DNA of 64,000 nucleotides from Sphingobium sp. WTD-1 (GTDB lineage Bacteria > Pseudomonadota > Alphaproteobacteria > Sphingomonadales > Sphingomonadaceae): contig NZ_CP119127.1 in NCBI RefSeq assembly GCF_030128825.1, forward strand, positions 4,949,501-5,013,500, given 5' to 3'. Positions within the stretch are counted from its first letter, which is position 1. Every line of letters starts with the position of its first letter. The notes below the pieces were generated by a model. The model did not search any database. It was given only the letters and a program-made list of their open reading frames with translations, and was not told where the DNA came from. Positions 17,591 through 25,282 of this stretch are shown one piece after another. A program made the position numbers and the translations under genes.

Positions 17591-17877
17591 TCCCAAGCTT
17601 TGCTCTGAGAGGGAGATTGCGAGAGGCTGTTTAGAAAATGCCCTGAGCGGCGCTTTAAGCAGCCTCTTCAATAGGCACCTTGCTGCCCAACACCTGCCGA
17701 ACGTGTGAATGACTAGTTCCGGCGTAAGCCGACACTCCAGAGGCTGCACCGGAACGGCGAGAGCTGGTCGGCACCCGTCTCGCGCGAGCGTCGGCTATCC
17801 CCGCGCCTCGGCTCCAACCCGGATGGTCGCCTACCGGCCAATCTCTGCTGTTCTAACGCCAGGCGTTGAACGTCGAA
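17591..17877 (+). other. Gene-free region after the second sulfatase
   Basis: No supported gene. A minus-strand frame ending at a TAA near 17657 reads VRQVLGSKVPIEEAA at its end and could be the tail of a lost gene. The rest is GC-rich and leads into the 110-bp palindromic repeat. It is the right edge of the island-like segment. Confidence 0.45.
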
Positions 17878-17987
17878 AAATGGTCGTTAGCCGCTAAAAT
17901 CCGACATCGTCATTGCGAGCGTAGCGAAGCAATCCACCGGCGCGAGATGGATTGCTTCGCTACGCTCGCAATGACGGGAGATGGTCG
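17878..17987 (+). repeat. 110-bp palindromic repeat, copy 2 (loop inverted)
   Basis: Arms (17908-17936 and 17948-17976) and flanks are identical to the copy at 4379-4488, in the same orientation, but the 11-nt loop reads CCGGCGCGAGA, the exact reverse complement of the other loop. Because the arms are perfect inverted repeats, inversion of the whole hairpin would show up only as an inverted loop. Confidence 0.9.
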
Positions 17988-18018
17988 TTTGCTGACCATC
18001 CGGATTGTCCAGCCGCCT

Positions 18019-18546
18019 TTAGTCGGCCAAGTGCGTGTCGGGCGTGGCGCGCGCATCCAGCGTCAATTGCAGGAAGGTCAGGTCGAGCCACCGGCCGAAT
18101 TTCATGCCGACCTGCGGCAACAGGCCGACCTGGGTGAAGCCCAGTTGCTCGTGCAACCGGATCGACCCGATATTGCCGGCCTCTATGCCGGCGACCATGA
18201 CATGCTTGCCGATCGCGCGGGCACGATCGATCAGGGCCAGCATCAGCGCCTTGCCTATTCCCGCCCCGCGCTGATCTGCGCGGACATAGACCGAATGTTC
18301 GACCGTGTTGCGATAGCCATCCCAGGCGCGCCAGTCGCCAAAGGAGGCATAGCCGACCACGCCGCCCAGCGCATCGACCGCGACCAGCACGGGATAGCCC
18401 TGCCCCCGCCGCTCCGTCAGCCAGGCGAGGCGATTGGCGGCATCCACCTGATGATCGTTCCAGATCGCCGTCGTGTTGACGACCGCGTCATTATAGATGG
18501 CCGCGATGGCCGGCGCATCGGCCGGGCCGGCATCCCGAATGGTCAT
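18019..18546 (-). CDS. GNAT N-acetyltransferase, phosphinothricin-acetyltransferase type
   Basis: This 175-residue cytoplasmic enzyme transfers acetyl from acetyl-CoA. The order of elements fits the PAT/bar subfamily: TIRDAGPADAPAIAAIYNDA, VVGYASFGDWRAWDGYRNTV, EHSVYVRADQRGAGIGKAL (acetyl-CoA loop) and NIGSIRLHEQLGFTQVG. Chromosomal members commonly acetylate methionine sulfoximine or related amino-acid analogues. It ends 37 bases before the next minus-strand gene's start region and may be its downstream partner. Substrate is unproven. Confidence 0.9.
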   Translation of the reverse strand: MTIRDAGPADAPAIAAIYNDAVVNTTAIWNDHQVDAANRLAWLTERRGQGYPVLVAVDALGGVVGYASFGDWRAWDGYRNTVEHSVYVRADQRGAGIGKALMLALIDRARAIGKHVMVAGIEAGNIGSIRLHEQLGFTQVGLLPQVGMKFGRWLDLTFLQLTLDARATPDTHLAD

Positions 18547-18583
18547 TGGCGTCGGCCACTCCTTGATGGGTGCATATAAGGGC

Positions 18584-19702
18584 TCAGGCCGGGTTCGGCA
18601 CGATCAGATATTTCTCGCCGGTGCGCCGGGCATTATAGGCCAGCACCGCGTCGCGCGTCAGCGCATCCCTGAGTGACAGGCGCGCCTTGTAGTGGCTGGC
18701 GAAGAGGCCGGTGAGATTGTCGCGCACGCGGGCGCGCATCCGCTCCACCGTTTCTGCCCCCGCCTGCGCCAGGAAGGGCGTCAGCAGCCAGCCGCCGACC
18801 CGCCAGCTGAAGCCGAAGCTGCGCGTGAGCAGGGTCGGCGACAGGTCGAGCGCGCCATAGATATAAGCCTGCTTCATGGTGGCGGAGCCATAGCGGCTAT
18901 AGGTGGCGCCCGCACTCGCCACCTGCTCCATCGCGCCCAATATCCGGCTGACCAGCGATCCGCCGCCGATCGCATCGAAGGCGATGGTCGCCCCCGTTTC
19001 GGTCAGAGCGGCGACCAGCCGTTCGGCAAAATCATCGGCCGTGCTGTCGAGCACATGGCGCGCGCCCAGATCGCGCAGCAGCGCAACCTGCGCCGGGCTG
19101 CGGACGATATTGACCAGCGGGATGTCGTCCGCCTGGCAGATTTTGACGAGCATCTGGCCAAGATTGGAGGCGGCCGCAGTATGGACCAGCGCCTTGTGCC
19201 CCTCTGCCCGCATGGTTTCGACAAAGCCGAGCGCGGTCATCGGATTGACGAAGGCCGATGCCCCCTGCTCCGCCGTGGCATCGTCCGGCAAGACCATGCA
19301 GGCGCGCGCGTCGACCAGTCGATATTGGGCGTACATGCCGCCCGGCACGCAGGTGACAAGTTTGCCGAGCAACGCCTGCGCCTCCGGCGCTTCGCCCGCT
19401 GCGATCACCGTGCCAGCCCCTTCATTGCCGACCGGCATCGCTTCGCCCAGGCGCGAGGCCATGGCCCGCATCACTGCCTCGGGCATCTGCGCCACCAGAT
19501 AGCCATCGCCATATTCGGCATGGTCGACATCGGCCGACCCCAGCAGCAACCCGAGATCGGAAGGATTGATCGGTGCCGCCTCGACCCGCAGCACGACCTG
19601 AGATCCGGTCGGCGCTGGCAGGCTCTGCTCCGCCAGCGATACGGTCAGGCGGCCATCGGGCGCCAGGTTCGAGAGAAGGTGCAGGCCGGTGATGTCGGAC
19701 AT
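18584..19702 (-). CDS. Zinc-type alcohol dehydrogenase-like (MDR superfamily) protein
   Basis: This 372-residue medium-chain dehydrogenase/reductase has an N-terminal GroES-like domain with PINPSDLGLLLG and GNEGAGTVIAAGE, and a nucleotide domain with LVHTAAASNLGQMLVKIC. The catalytic and structural zinc cysteines are missing, as in quinone-oxidoreductase or enoyl-reductase-like members. ATG 19702 has AAGGGA upstream; longer readings run into non-coding sequence. The substrate is unknown. It is followed on the same strand by the acetyltransferase. Confidence 0.88.
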   Translation of the reverse strand: MSDITGLHLLSNLAPDGRLTVSLAEQSLPAPTGSQVVLRVEAAPINPSDLGLLLGSADVDHAEYGDGYLVAQMPEAVMRAMASRLGEAMPVGNEGAGTVIAAGEAPEAQALLGKLVTCVPGGMYAQYRLVDARACMVLPDDATAEQGASAFVNPMTALGFVETMRAEGHKALVHTAAASNLGQMLVKICQADDIPLVNIVRSPAQVALLRDLGARHVLDSTADDFAERLVAALTETGATIAFDAIGGGSLVSRILGAMEQVASAGATYSRYGSATMKQAYIYGALDLSPTLLTRSFGFSWRVGGWLLTPFLAQAGAETVERMRARVRDNLTGLFASHYKARLSLRDALTRDAVLAYNARRTGEKYLIVPNPA

Positions 19703-19772
19703 GAGGAGGCTCCCTTGGCGGCGATGAAAGGGGCTTAGCCTGCCACGTCGCCATCGGCCAGCGTCAGCACGA

Positions 19773-20447
19773 TCAGGCGGCCGGAACCGCGCGGTAGAGC
19801 GTGGGATACATGGCGCGGAACGCCTTGAGCTTGGGCATGTCCCAGCGCTGGATATAGGGATGATAGGGATAGCGGGCCATGAAGTCCTGATGATCGGCCC
19901 CGGCATCCTGGAAGCCGGTGAAGGGTTCAACCTTGGTTACGATCGGGTCACGCCACAGCCCGGCTTTCTGCAACTGCGCCAGATAGGCGCGCGCCGCCCG
20001 GTCCTGCTCGGCATTGAGCGGGAAGAGTGCGCTGCGATATTGGGTGCCGCTGTCGGGCCGCTGATAATTGAGCGTGGTAGGATCGGTGATGACCGAGAAG
20101 AAGATGCGCAGCAGCGTGCCATAGCTGACGATCTTCGGATCATAGGTGACCCGGACCGACTCGGCGAAACCGGTATCGCCGCCGCTGACCATGTCATAAT
20201 CGACCTTGCGATCACGCGGACCGCCAGCGAATCCGGCCACCGCGAGCTTGACGCCCTTCACATGGGAAAAGACGCCCTCGACGCCCCAATAGCAGCCGCC
20301 CGCAAAGATCGCGGTTTCCAGCGATCGGCTCGACTGCGCATCCAGCGCCGGGATCGGCGCGGGGACGACAGGTTCGGCATGCAATGGGGAAGACGCGGCG
20401 GCGAGCGCCGCAAGAGCTGGTAGGAAGAGGCCCTTAGAGCGCCGCAC
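19773..20447 (-). CDS. msrA: Peptide-methionine (S)-S-oxide reductase, exported
   Basis: This 224-residue MsrA reduces the S-sulfoxide of oxidised methionine. The active-site Cys52 lies in AGGCYWGVEGVF (GCFWG-type motif), and YDPKIVSYGTLLRIFFSV and SGTQYRSALF are typical. The first 24 residues (MRRSKGLFLPALAALAAASS to LHAEP) form a signal peptide, so it acts in the periplasm. It overlaps by 14 bases the small membrane-protein gene that precedes it on the minus strand, so the two are coupled. No msrB lies nearby. Confidence 0.94.
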   Translation of the reverse strand: MRRSKGLFLPALAALAAASSPLHAEPVVPAPIPALDAQSSRSLETAIFAGGCYWGVEGVFSHVKGVKLAVAGFAGGPRDRKVDYDMVSGGDTGFAESVRVTYDPKIVSYGTLLRIFFSVITDPTTLNYQRPDSGTQYRSALFPLNAEQDRAARAYLAQLQKAGLWRDPIVTKVEPFTGFQDAGADHQDFMARYPYHPYIQRWDMPKLKAFRAMYPTLYRAVPAA

Positions 20448-20595
20448 TGCCGACAGGGGTCGCGGTCGACGCGATCGCGGTCGAGGTCAACGCAGGCGGC
20501 TCATTATTGGGCTGAAGCGCGAACATCGCGACCGCCCCGATGGCAAAGCCACCCAGGAAGCGGAAGAACAGTTCGGATTTCAAAAACGCCAACAT
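20434..20595 (-). CDS. Small membrane-anchored protein overlapping msrA
   Basis: This 53-residue product has one hydrophobic helix (FFRFLGGFAIGAVAMFAL) and a Pro/Thr/Ala-rich tail (NNEPPALTSTAIASTATPVG). ATG 20595 is preceded by AGAAAGG. It overlaps the msrA start by 14 bases, so translation of msrA probably depends on it. No family is recognised; it may be a leader-type gene or a membrane tether. A longer reading from 20727 is possible but has no ribosome site. Confidence 0.6.
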   Translation of the reverse strand: MLAFLKSELFFRFLGGFAIGAVAMFALQPNNEPPALTSTAIASTATPVGSAAL

Positions 20596-20830
20596 GGCCA
20601 AGCCTTTCTGTCGCGATATCTTCGCGATCGTCGCCCGGTAGGACATTGCGCCTTGCCCCTGTCTGAACATGATCGCGCCGGACAGCGGCTTTCGACCAAG
20701 AACAGGAGCGGAGCGACGAAATGCCACCGCACATAAGTTTCTTTACGCAACGGGCATATAGCGCCTGCGGCGTCAATCACAAGACGCTGCAGTGCGAAAA
20801 AGACCGTTTCATTTTTTGAGACAATGGAAA

Positions 20831-20866
20831 AATCCGGCCGCGATAGACAGTATCGCGACCGGATTT
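20831..20866 (-). terminator. Rho-independent terminator after the aspC-type gene
   Basis: On the minus strand AATCCGGTCGCGATA pairs with TATCGCGGCCGGATT around a short CTGTC loop (one bulged base on the plus strand) and is followed by TTTTCC. It lies 40 bases after the aminotransferase stop. Confidence 0.85.
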
Positions 20867-20905
20867 TCAAGAGCTTATTGCAGGCCGATAATCATCGGCC
20901 GGCGC

Positions 20906-22108
20906 TTATTTCAGCGCTGCGCAGGCTTCCTGGATGCGCACGCAGGCGGTCTTGAGCACCTCTTCCGAGGTCGCATAGCTGATGCGGAAGGCCGGCGAGA
21001 GGCCGAAGGCGGCGCCATGGACGGCCGCGACCTTCGCTTCGTCGAGGAAATAGCCGATCAGCGCTTCGTCGCTGTCGATGACTTGACCCTTGGGCGTCAC
21101 CTTGCCGATCACGCCGCTGGCGTCGGGATAGACATAGAAGGCGCCTTCAGGCGTCGGGCAGTCGAGGCCCGGCGCGTCGTTCAGCATGGCGACGACCATG
21201 TCGCGGCGCTTCTTGAAGGCGGCATTGCGTTCTTCGAGGAAATCCTGCGGCCCGGTCAGCGCGGCCACGGCCGCGGCCTGGCTGATCGAGCAGGGATTGC
21301 TGGTCGACTGCGACTGCAGCTTGCCCATCGCCTTGATGATCCATTCCGGGCCACCGGCGAAACCGATGCGCCAGCCGGTCATGGAGAAGGCCTTGGAGCA
21401 GCCATTGACCGTCAGGGTGCGGTCATAGAGGTCCGGGCAGACCTGGGCGATGGTGGCGAAGGGGGTCGGCGCGTACCAGACATGCTCATACATGTCGTCG
21501 GTCATCACCAGCACATGCGGGTGACGCAGCAGCACCTCGCCCAGCGCCTTGAGTTCGGTCGCCGAATAGGCCGCGCCCGACGGGTTGGAGGGCGAGTTGA
21601 GCATCACCCACTTGGTGCGCGGGGTGATCGCGGCGTCGAGCTGGGCCGGGGTGATCTTGTAGCCCTGGCTGGCCGGCCCTTCGATGAACACGGGCGTGCC
21701 GCCGGCAAAGTTCACGATGTCGGGATAGCTGACCCAATAGGGCGCCGGGATGATGACTTCATCGCCCACGTCGACGGTCGCGACCAGCGCGTTGAACAGG
21801 GTGTGCTTGCCGCCCGAGTTCACGCTGATCTGGCTGCGCTTGTAGATCAGACCATTGTCGCGCTTGAACTTGAAGGCGACGGCTTCCTTGACGTCGGCGG
21901 TGCCGTCGACATCGGTGTAGCGGGTCAGATTCTTGCGAATGGCCTCGATCCCCGCCTCTTTCACGAAATCGGGGGTGTCGAAATCGGGTTCGCCGGCCGA
22001 AAGACCAATAACGTCCACACCTTCGGCTTTAAGGGCATTCACGCGCGCGCTCATCGCCAGGGTGGCGGAGGGCTGGATGCGACCGAGGGCTGCGGAAGTC
22101 TGGCTCAT
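20906..22108 (-). CDS. aspC: Class I pyridoxal-phosphate aminotransferase, aspartate aminotransferase type
   Basis: This 400-residue cytoplasmic enzyme interconverts aspartate and oxaloacetate with glutamate/2-oxoglutarate; alphaproteobacterial relatives may also act on prephenate or aromatic amino acids. The PLP Lys sits in NGCSKAFSMTGWRIGFAGG; LSAGEPDFDTPDFV, NSPSNPSGAAYS (PLP-contacting Asn) and the C-terminal FRISYATS with the substrate Arg are all present. ATG 22108 gives the typical MSQTSAALGRIQPSAT start. It forms a single-gene unit with its own terminator. Confidence 0.95.
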   Translation of the reverse strand: MSQTSAALGRIQPSATLAMSARVNALKAEGVDVIGLSAGEPDFDTPDFVKEAGIEAIRKNLTRYTDVDGTADVKEAVAFKFKRDNGLIYKRSQISVNSGGKHTLFNALVATVDVGDEVIIPAPYWVSYPDIVNFAGGTPVFIEGPASQGYKITPAQLDAAITPRTKWVMLNSPSNPSGAAYSATELKALGEVLLRHPHVLVMTDDMYEHVWYAPTPFATIAQVCPDLYDRTLTVNGCSKAFSMTGWRIGFAGGPEWIIKAMGKLQSQSTSNPCSISQAAAVAALTGPQDFLEERNAAFKKRRDMVVAMLNDAPGLDCPTPEGAFYVYPDASGVIGKVTPKGQVIDSDEALIGYFLDEAKVAAVHGAAFGLSPAFRISYATSEEVLKTACVRIQEACAALK

Positions 22109-22293
22109 GGCAATGATCTTTCTCCAGAGCGATGCCCAGACGGACAAAAGCGTCCGCGTTCGACGGCATCGCGACAAAAAATACTATGATCTCCTTGTCC
22201 GCCGCACAGGCAGACGCGGCGGTCCTTAGTGCGCAAAGGACGCCGGAGCAACCGCCAGTTGCCGGTTATTGGCTTGTCACCGTCCTAGGAAAA

Positions 22294-22917
22294 CTATCGG
22301 ACGAGCGAGGCCGCGACCATCCCGCGCGACGCATTGCCGATGAAGAAGCCGCGCTCCAGATCATGGATGCGCAAGTCGCCCTCCACCGCCTCGCCCATGT
22401 CGAGCAGGCTCTGGCGCAGGATTCCGCGCAGCAGCCCGCGCGAGGCCGGCGGCGTCACCAGCTTGTCGCCCCGCTCCACGAAGATGGAGGAGAAGCAGCC
22501 TTCGGTCAGATAGCCCTGTTCATCGGTCATCAGCACCTCATAGGTGCCGCCGCGCTGCAGCGCGTCACGATAGAGGGAACGGTCGGTGGTCTTGTGCTCC
22601 AGCCGCGGATCCGTGGCGGCGGCGAGCCGGGGCACGACCTTCACCTGCATGATCGCCTTGGGCCAGGTGCGATGTTCGCGCACCTCGATCGACACAGAAC
22701 CCTGGCGCGATACCAGCAGCCGCACGCGGCTGAGTTCGCGCAGGCGGAAAGTGGCGGCCTGAAGCTCGTTGCGCACGCTGTGGCGGTCGAAGGCGAAGCC
22801 CAGCGCCTGCGCGCTGTCCTTCAGCCGGCCCAGATGCAGTTCCAGCAGACGCACGCCCTCATGCGGATCGAAGGCCATGGTCTCGAGCAGATCATATCGT
22901 CCGTCAGCCACCGACAT
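22294..22917 (-). CDS. pabC: Class IV aminotransferase, aminodeoxychorismate lyase type
   Basis: This 207-residue fold-type IV PLP enzyme converts 4-amino-4-deoxychorismate to 4-aminobenzoate and pyruvate in folate synthesis. Visible elements are RLLELHLGRLKDSAQALGF, HKTTDRSLYRDAL (PLP-linked Lys region), LTEGCFSSIFVERGDKLVTP and SRGLLRGILRQSLL. It is shorter than E. coli PabC (about 270). It lies 32 bases after pabB on the same strand, which makes the assignment strong. Some bacteria fuse the two; here they are separate. Confidence 0.9.
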   Translation of the reverse strand: MSVADGRYDLLETMAFDPHEGVRLLELHLGRLKDSAQALGFAFDRHSVRNELQAATFRLRELSRVRLLVSRQGSVSIEVREHRTWPKAIMQVKVVPRLAAATDPRLEHKTTDRSLYRDALQRGGTYEVLMTDEQGYLTEGCFSSIFVERGDKLVTPPASRGLLRGILRQSLLDMGEAVEGDLRIHDLERGFFIGNASRGMVAASLVR

Positions 22918-22949
22918 CGAACCTATTCACGCCCCACTGCAATCATCTT

Positions 22950-24128
22950 TCATCCCAGCGACAGGAAGCGCCCCTTGGCCAGGCATTCCGCCCATTCGGC
23001 CGACGCATCCGAATCCGCAACGATGCCGGAACCCAGGCCCAGGCGACCGATACCGCTTCCTTCTTCGACGCAAATGGTGCGAATGGCAACATTGAAAGCC
23101 GCGTCCCCCGCCGGATCCATCCAGCCCATGGCGCCAGTGTAGACGCCGCGCGCAAAAGGCTCGACCATGTCGATGATCTCCATCGCCCGCACCTTGGGCG
23201 CGCCGGTGATCGATCCGCAGGGAAAAAGCACGCGCAGCACGTCGACCGGCGCCAGCCCCGGCAGCACGCGGCCGCGAATGGTGGAGACCATCTGGTGGAC
23301 GGTCGGATAGGTTTCGACCTTGAACAGGTCGGGGACTATGACCGATCCGGCCCGCGCCACCCGTGACAGATCGTTGCGCAGCAGGTCGACGATCATCAGA
23401 TTTTCCGCGCGCTGCTTGGCATCGCGCGCCAGATCGGTCGCCAGGGCGGCATCCCGGTCCGGATCATGATCGCGCACGGCGGTGCCCTTCATCGGCCGCG
23501 CGGTGAGTTGCCCGCGCACCTGGGTGAAGAAAAGTTCGGGCGAGAAGGACAATATCTGATGCCCGCCGATGTTGATGACGCCGCCATAGCCGGCCTGCGC
23601 GCGCGGGCGCAGCGCTGCATAGAGCGCCATCGGATCGCCGGCAAAGCGCAATTCGCACGGGAAGGTCAGATTGACCTGATAGATGTCGCCGGCGCGGATC
23701 AGTTCCTGCACCTGGTCGAACTGCGCGCGATAATCGGCTTCGCTGACGAGCGGCCAGGGCGCATCGACGCTGACCGCCGCAGGATCGGGCAGCAGGTCCG
23801 CGACACCATCGGCCGGGATGAAGCGGCAGCCTTCGAACAGGCCGAACCAGAGCAAGGGCATGGCCTGCGGCCCGCCCTTGGGCGGGCGGTGCGCGATCGG
23901 CGCCAGCCGATCCTCCAGCGCCAGCCCGGCTTCATAGCTGATATAGCCGGCGGCATGCAGACCGGCCTCGCGCGCTTCGGCAATGCGGTCGAGCGCGGGC
24001 TGCACCTCCTCCATCCGCCAGGCCGCGATGACCGACACCGGATCGCGATACAGCCGCGCGGGCGCTGCCCCCTGGACGCGCGCATCGTCGAACAGGGCAA
24101 AGGCTTCGGTGGGACCAGGCAGGCGCAT
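22950..24128 (-). CDS. pabB: Aminodeoxychorismate synthase component I
   Basis: This 392-residue chorismate-binding enzyme makes 4-amino-4-deoxychorismate, the first step to 4-aminobenzoate. Conserved blocks are GDIYQVNLTFPCELRF, RPMKGTAVRDHDP, LMIVDLLRNDLSRVARAGSV, ETYPTVHQMVSTIRG, CGSITGAPKVRAMEIIDMVE and YTGAMGWM. ATG 24128 opens close behind the divergent DUF983 gene. The amidotransferase PabA is not in the window. pabC follows directly. Confidence 0.95.
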   Translation of the reverse strand: MRLPGPTEAFALFDDARVQGAAPARLYRDPVSVIAAWRMEEVQPALDRIAEAREAGLHAAGYISYEAGLALEDRLAPIAHRPPKGGPQAMPLLWFGLFEGCRFIPADGVADLLPDPAAVSVDAPWPLVSEADYRAQFDQVQELIRAGDIYQVNLTFPCELRFAGDPMALYAALRPRAQAGYGGVINIGGHQILSFSPELFFTQVRGQLTARPMKGTAVRDHDPDRDAALATDLARDAKQRAENLMIVDLLRNDLSRVARAGSVIVPDLFKVETYPTVHQMVSTIRGRVLPGLAPVDVLRVLFPCGSITGAPKVRAMEIIDMVEPFARGVYTGAMGWMDPAGDAAFNVAIRTICVEEGSGIGRLGLGSGIVADSDASAEWAECLAKGRFLSLG

Positions 24129-24221
24129 GGCGTCCTCTTAACAGGCTTTGGCGCGTACGAAAGAGCGATGCAGGCGGCGGCATGATTGCCCGGTGGGGCA
24201 AAGCTGGCCTAGACAGGGATC

Positions 24222-24608
24222 ATGTCCGACCAGCCCCCTGCCCCGACCAGCGAACCGCGTCCGTTCAAACCGGCCTTGCTGCTGGGACTGCGCAGCCGCT
24301 GCCCGGCCTGTGGCGAGGGCAGGCTGTTCGCGCGCTTCCTGAAACCGGTGTCGGCGTGCAGCCATTGCGGTCAGCGCTGGGATGGACATCGGGCCGATGA
24401 TTTCCCGGCCTATATCGTCATCCTGCTGCTCGGCCATCTGCTGGTGCCGCTGATGATCGAGGTCAATGCCGCGCTGGCCATCCCAATGGGCTGGCAGGCA
24501 GTGCTATGGCCGACGCTGGCGGCGATATTGGCGCTGGCGATGATCCAGCCCGCCAAGGGGGCGGTGCTGGCCTTCCAATGGTCCCGCCGGATGCACGGCT
24601 TCGCCTGA
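24222..24608 (+). CDS. DUF983 family membrane protein with zinc ribbon
   Basis: This 128-residue protein has an N-terminal zinc-binding motif formed by CPAC (27/30) and CSHC (46/49), followed by two membrane helices (YIVILLLGHLLVPLMIEV and AVLWPTLAAILALAMIQP). This layout is the DUF983 family, widespread in Alphaproteobacteria and often near cytochrome oxidase genes, though none is nearby here. Function is unknown. It is divergent from pabB. Confidence 0.9.
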   Translation: MSDQPPAPTSEPRPFKPALLLGLRSRCPACGEGRLFARFLKPVSACSHCGQRWDGHRADDFPAYIVILLLGHLLVPLMIEVNAALAIPMGWQAVLWPTLAAILALAMIQPAKGAVLAFQWSRRMHGFA

Positions 24609-24622
24609 CGGCGCGCCGATAT

Positions 24623-25063
24623 TTATTCCGCCGGCTTGCGGATGAAGTTGAGTTCCATCGCTTCGCGCAGCGTGTCGTCGATCGAGCGTCGGCCTTCGGC
24701 GCCATGGGTGACGACCGTGGTGTCGCACGTGGCGACGCACACGCCCTTCTGGAAGCCGGCCGAGCTGATCGTCCAGCTGGTGCGGCCGATATGACCGATC
24801 GCGCAATGGACCTCGAACGGATAGGGGAAATGCGATTCCTCGATGAAGTTGAGGTTCACATTGGCCACCAGCCAGCGCACGCCCTGTTCCTGCGGGTGGC
24901 GGCCCATATGGTGATGAAAGCGGATACGGGCCGTTTCAAAGATACCGGAAATGGCCACATTGTTGATGTGGCCCATGGTATCGAGATCCTGGAAACGCGT
25001 ATCAATGCTCGTGATGAAGCGATATGCGTCGGGACTGAACCGCCAGGATTCGGGTTTGGCCAT
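24623..25063 (-). CDS. Hotdog-fold acyl-CoA thioesterase
   Basis: This 146-residue enzyme is of the 4-hydroxybenzoyl-CoA thioesterase type. The N-terminal FQDLDTMGHINNVAISGIFE holds the conserved catalytic Asp and the GHINN turn; LNFIEESHFPYPFEVHCAIG and WTISSAGFQKGVCVATCDTT follow. It probably hydrolyses acyl-CoA esters in the cytoplasm, substrate unknown. It converges with the DUF983 gene (14 bases apart) and is divergent from the TBDR at 25283. Confidence 0.9.
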   Translation of the reverse strand: MAKPESWRFSPDAYRFITSIDTRFQDLDTMGHINNVAISGIFETARIRFHHHMGRHPQEQGVRWLVANVNLNFIEESHFPYPFEVHCAIGHIGRTSWTISSAGFQKGVCVATCDTTVVTHGAEGRRSIDDTLREAMELNFIRKPAE

Positions 25064-25282
25064 GTCCTGCTTTCCTTGAAATTGTTTTTTTCGCTCTTAG
25101 CCCAGCGATCTTGCGATGCAATGTTCGCGGCGAAAATGCCGCGACTGCGACCTTTATGACACAGACAAAATCATAACGATATTGTCACGAAAGTGACGCC
25201 GCAGCGTCGCGATAGTCACATTGCAGTGCAACATGTCCAGCCTAGAGCGCCCGCCAATCACATCCGATTGGGGGATTTCACC

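Noticed and set aside
25064-25282. Possible Pho box before the receptor-phosphodiesterase operon
   Set aside because: Only one TTGTCAC half-site is seen, without the second direct repeat at the required spacing.
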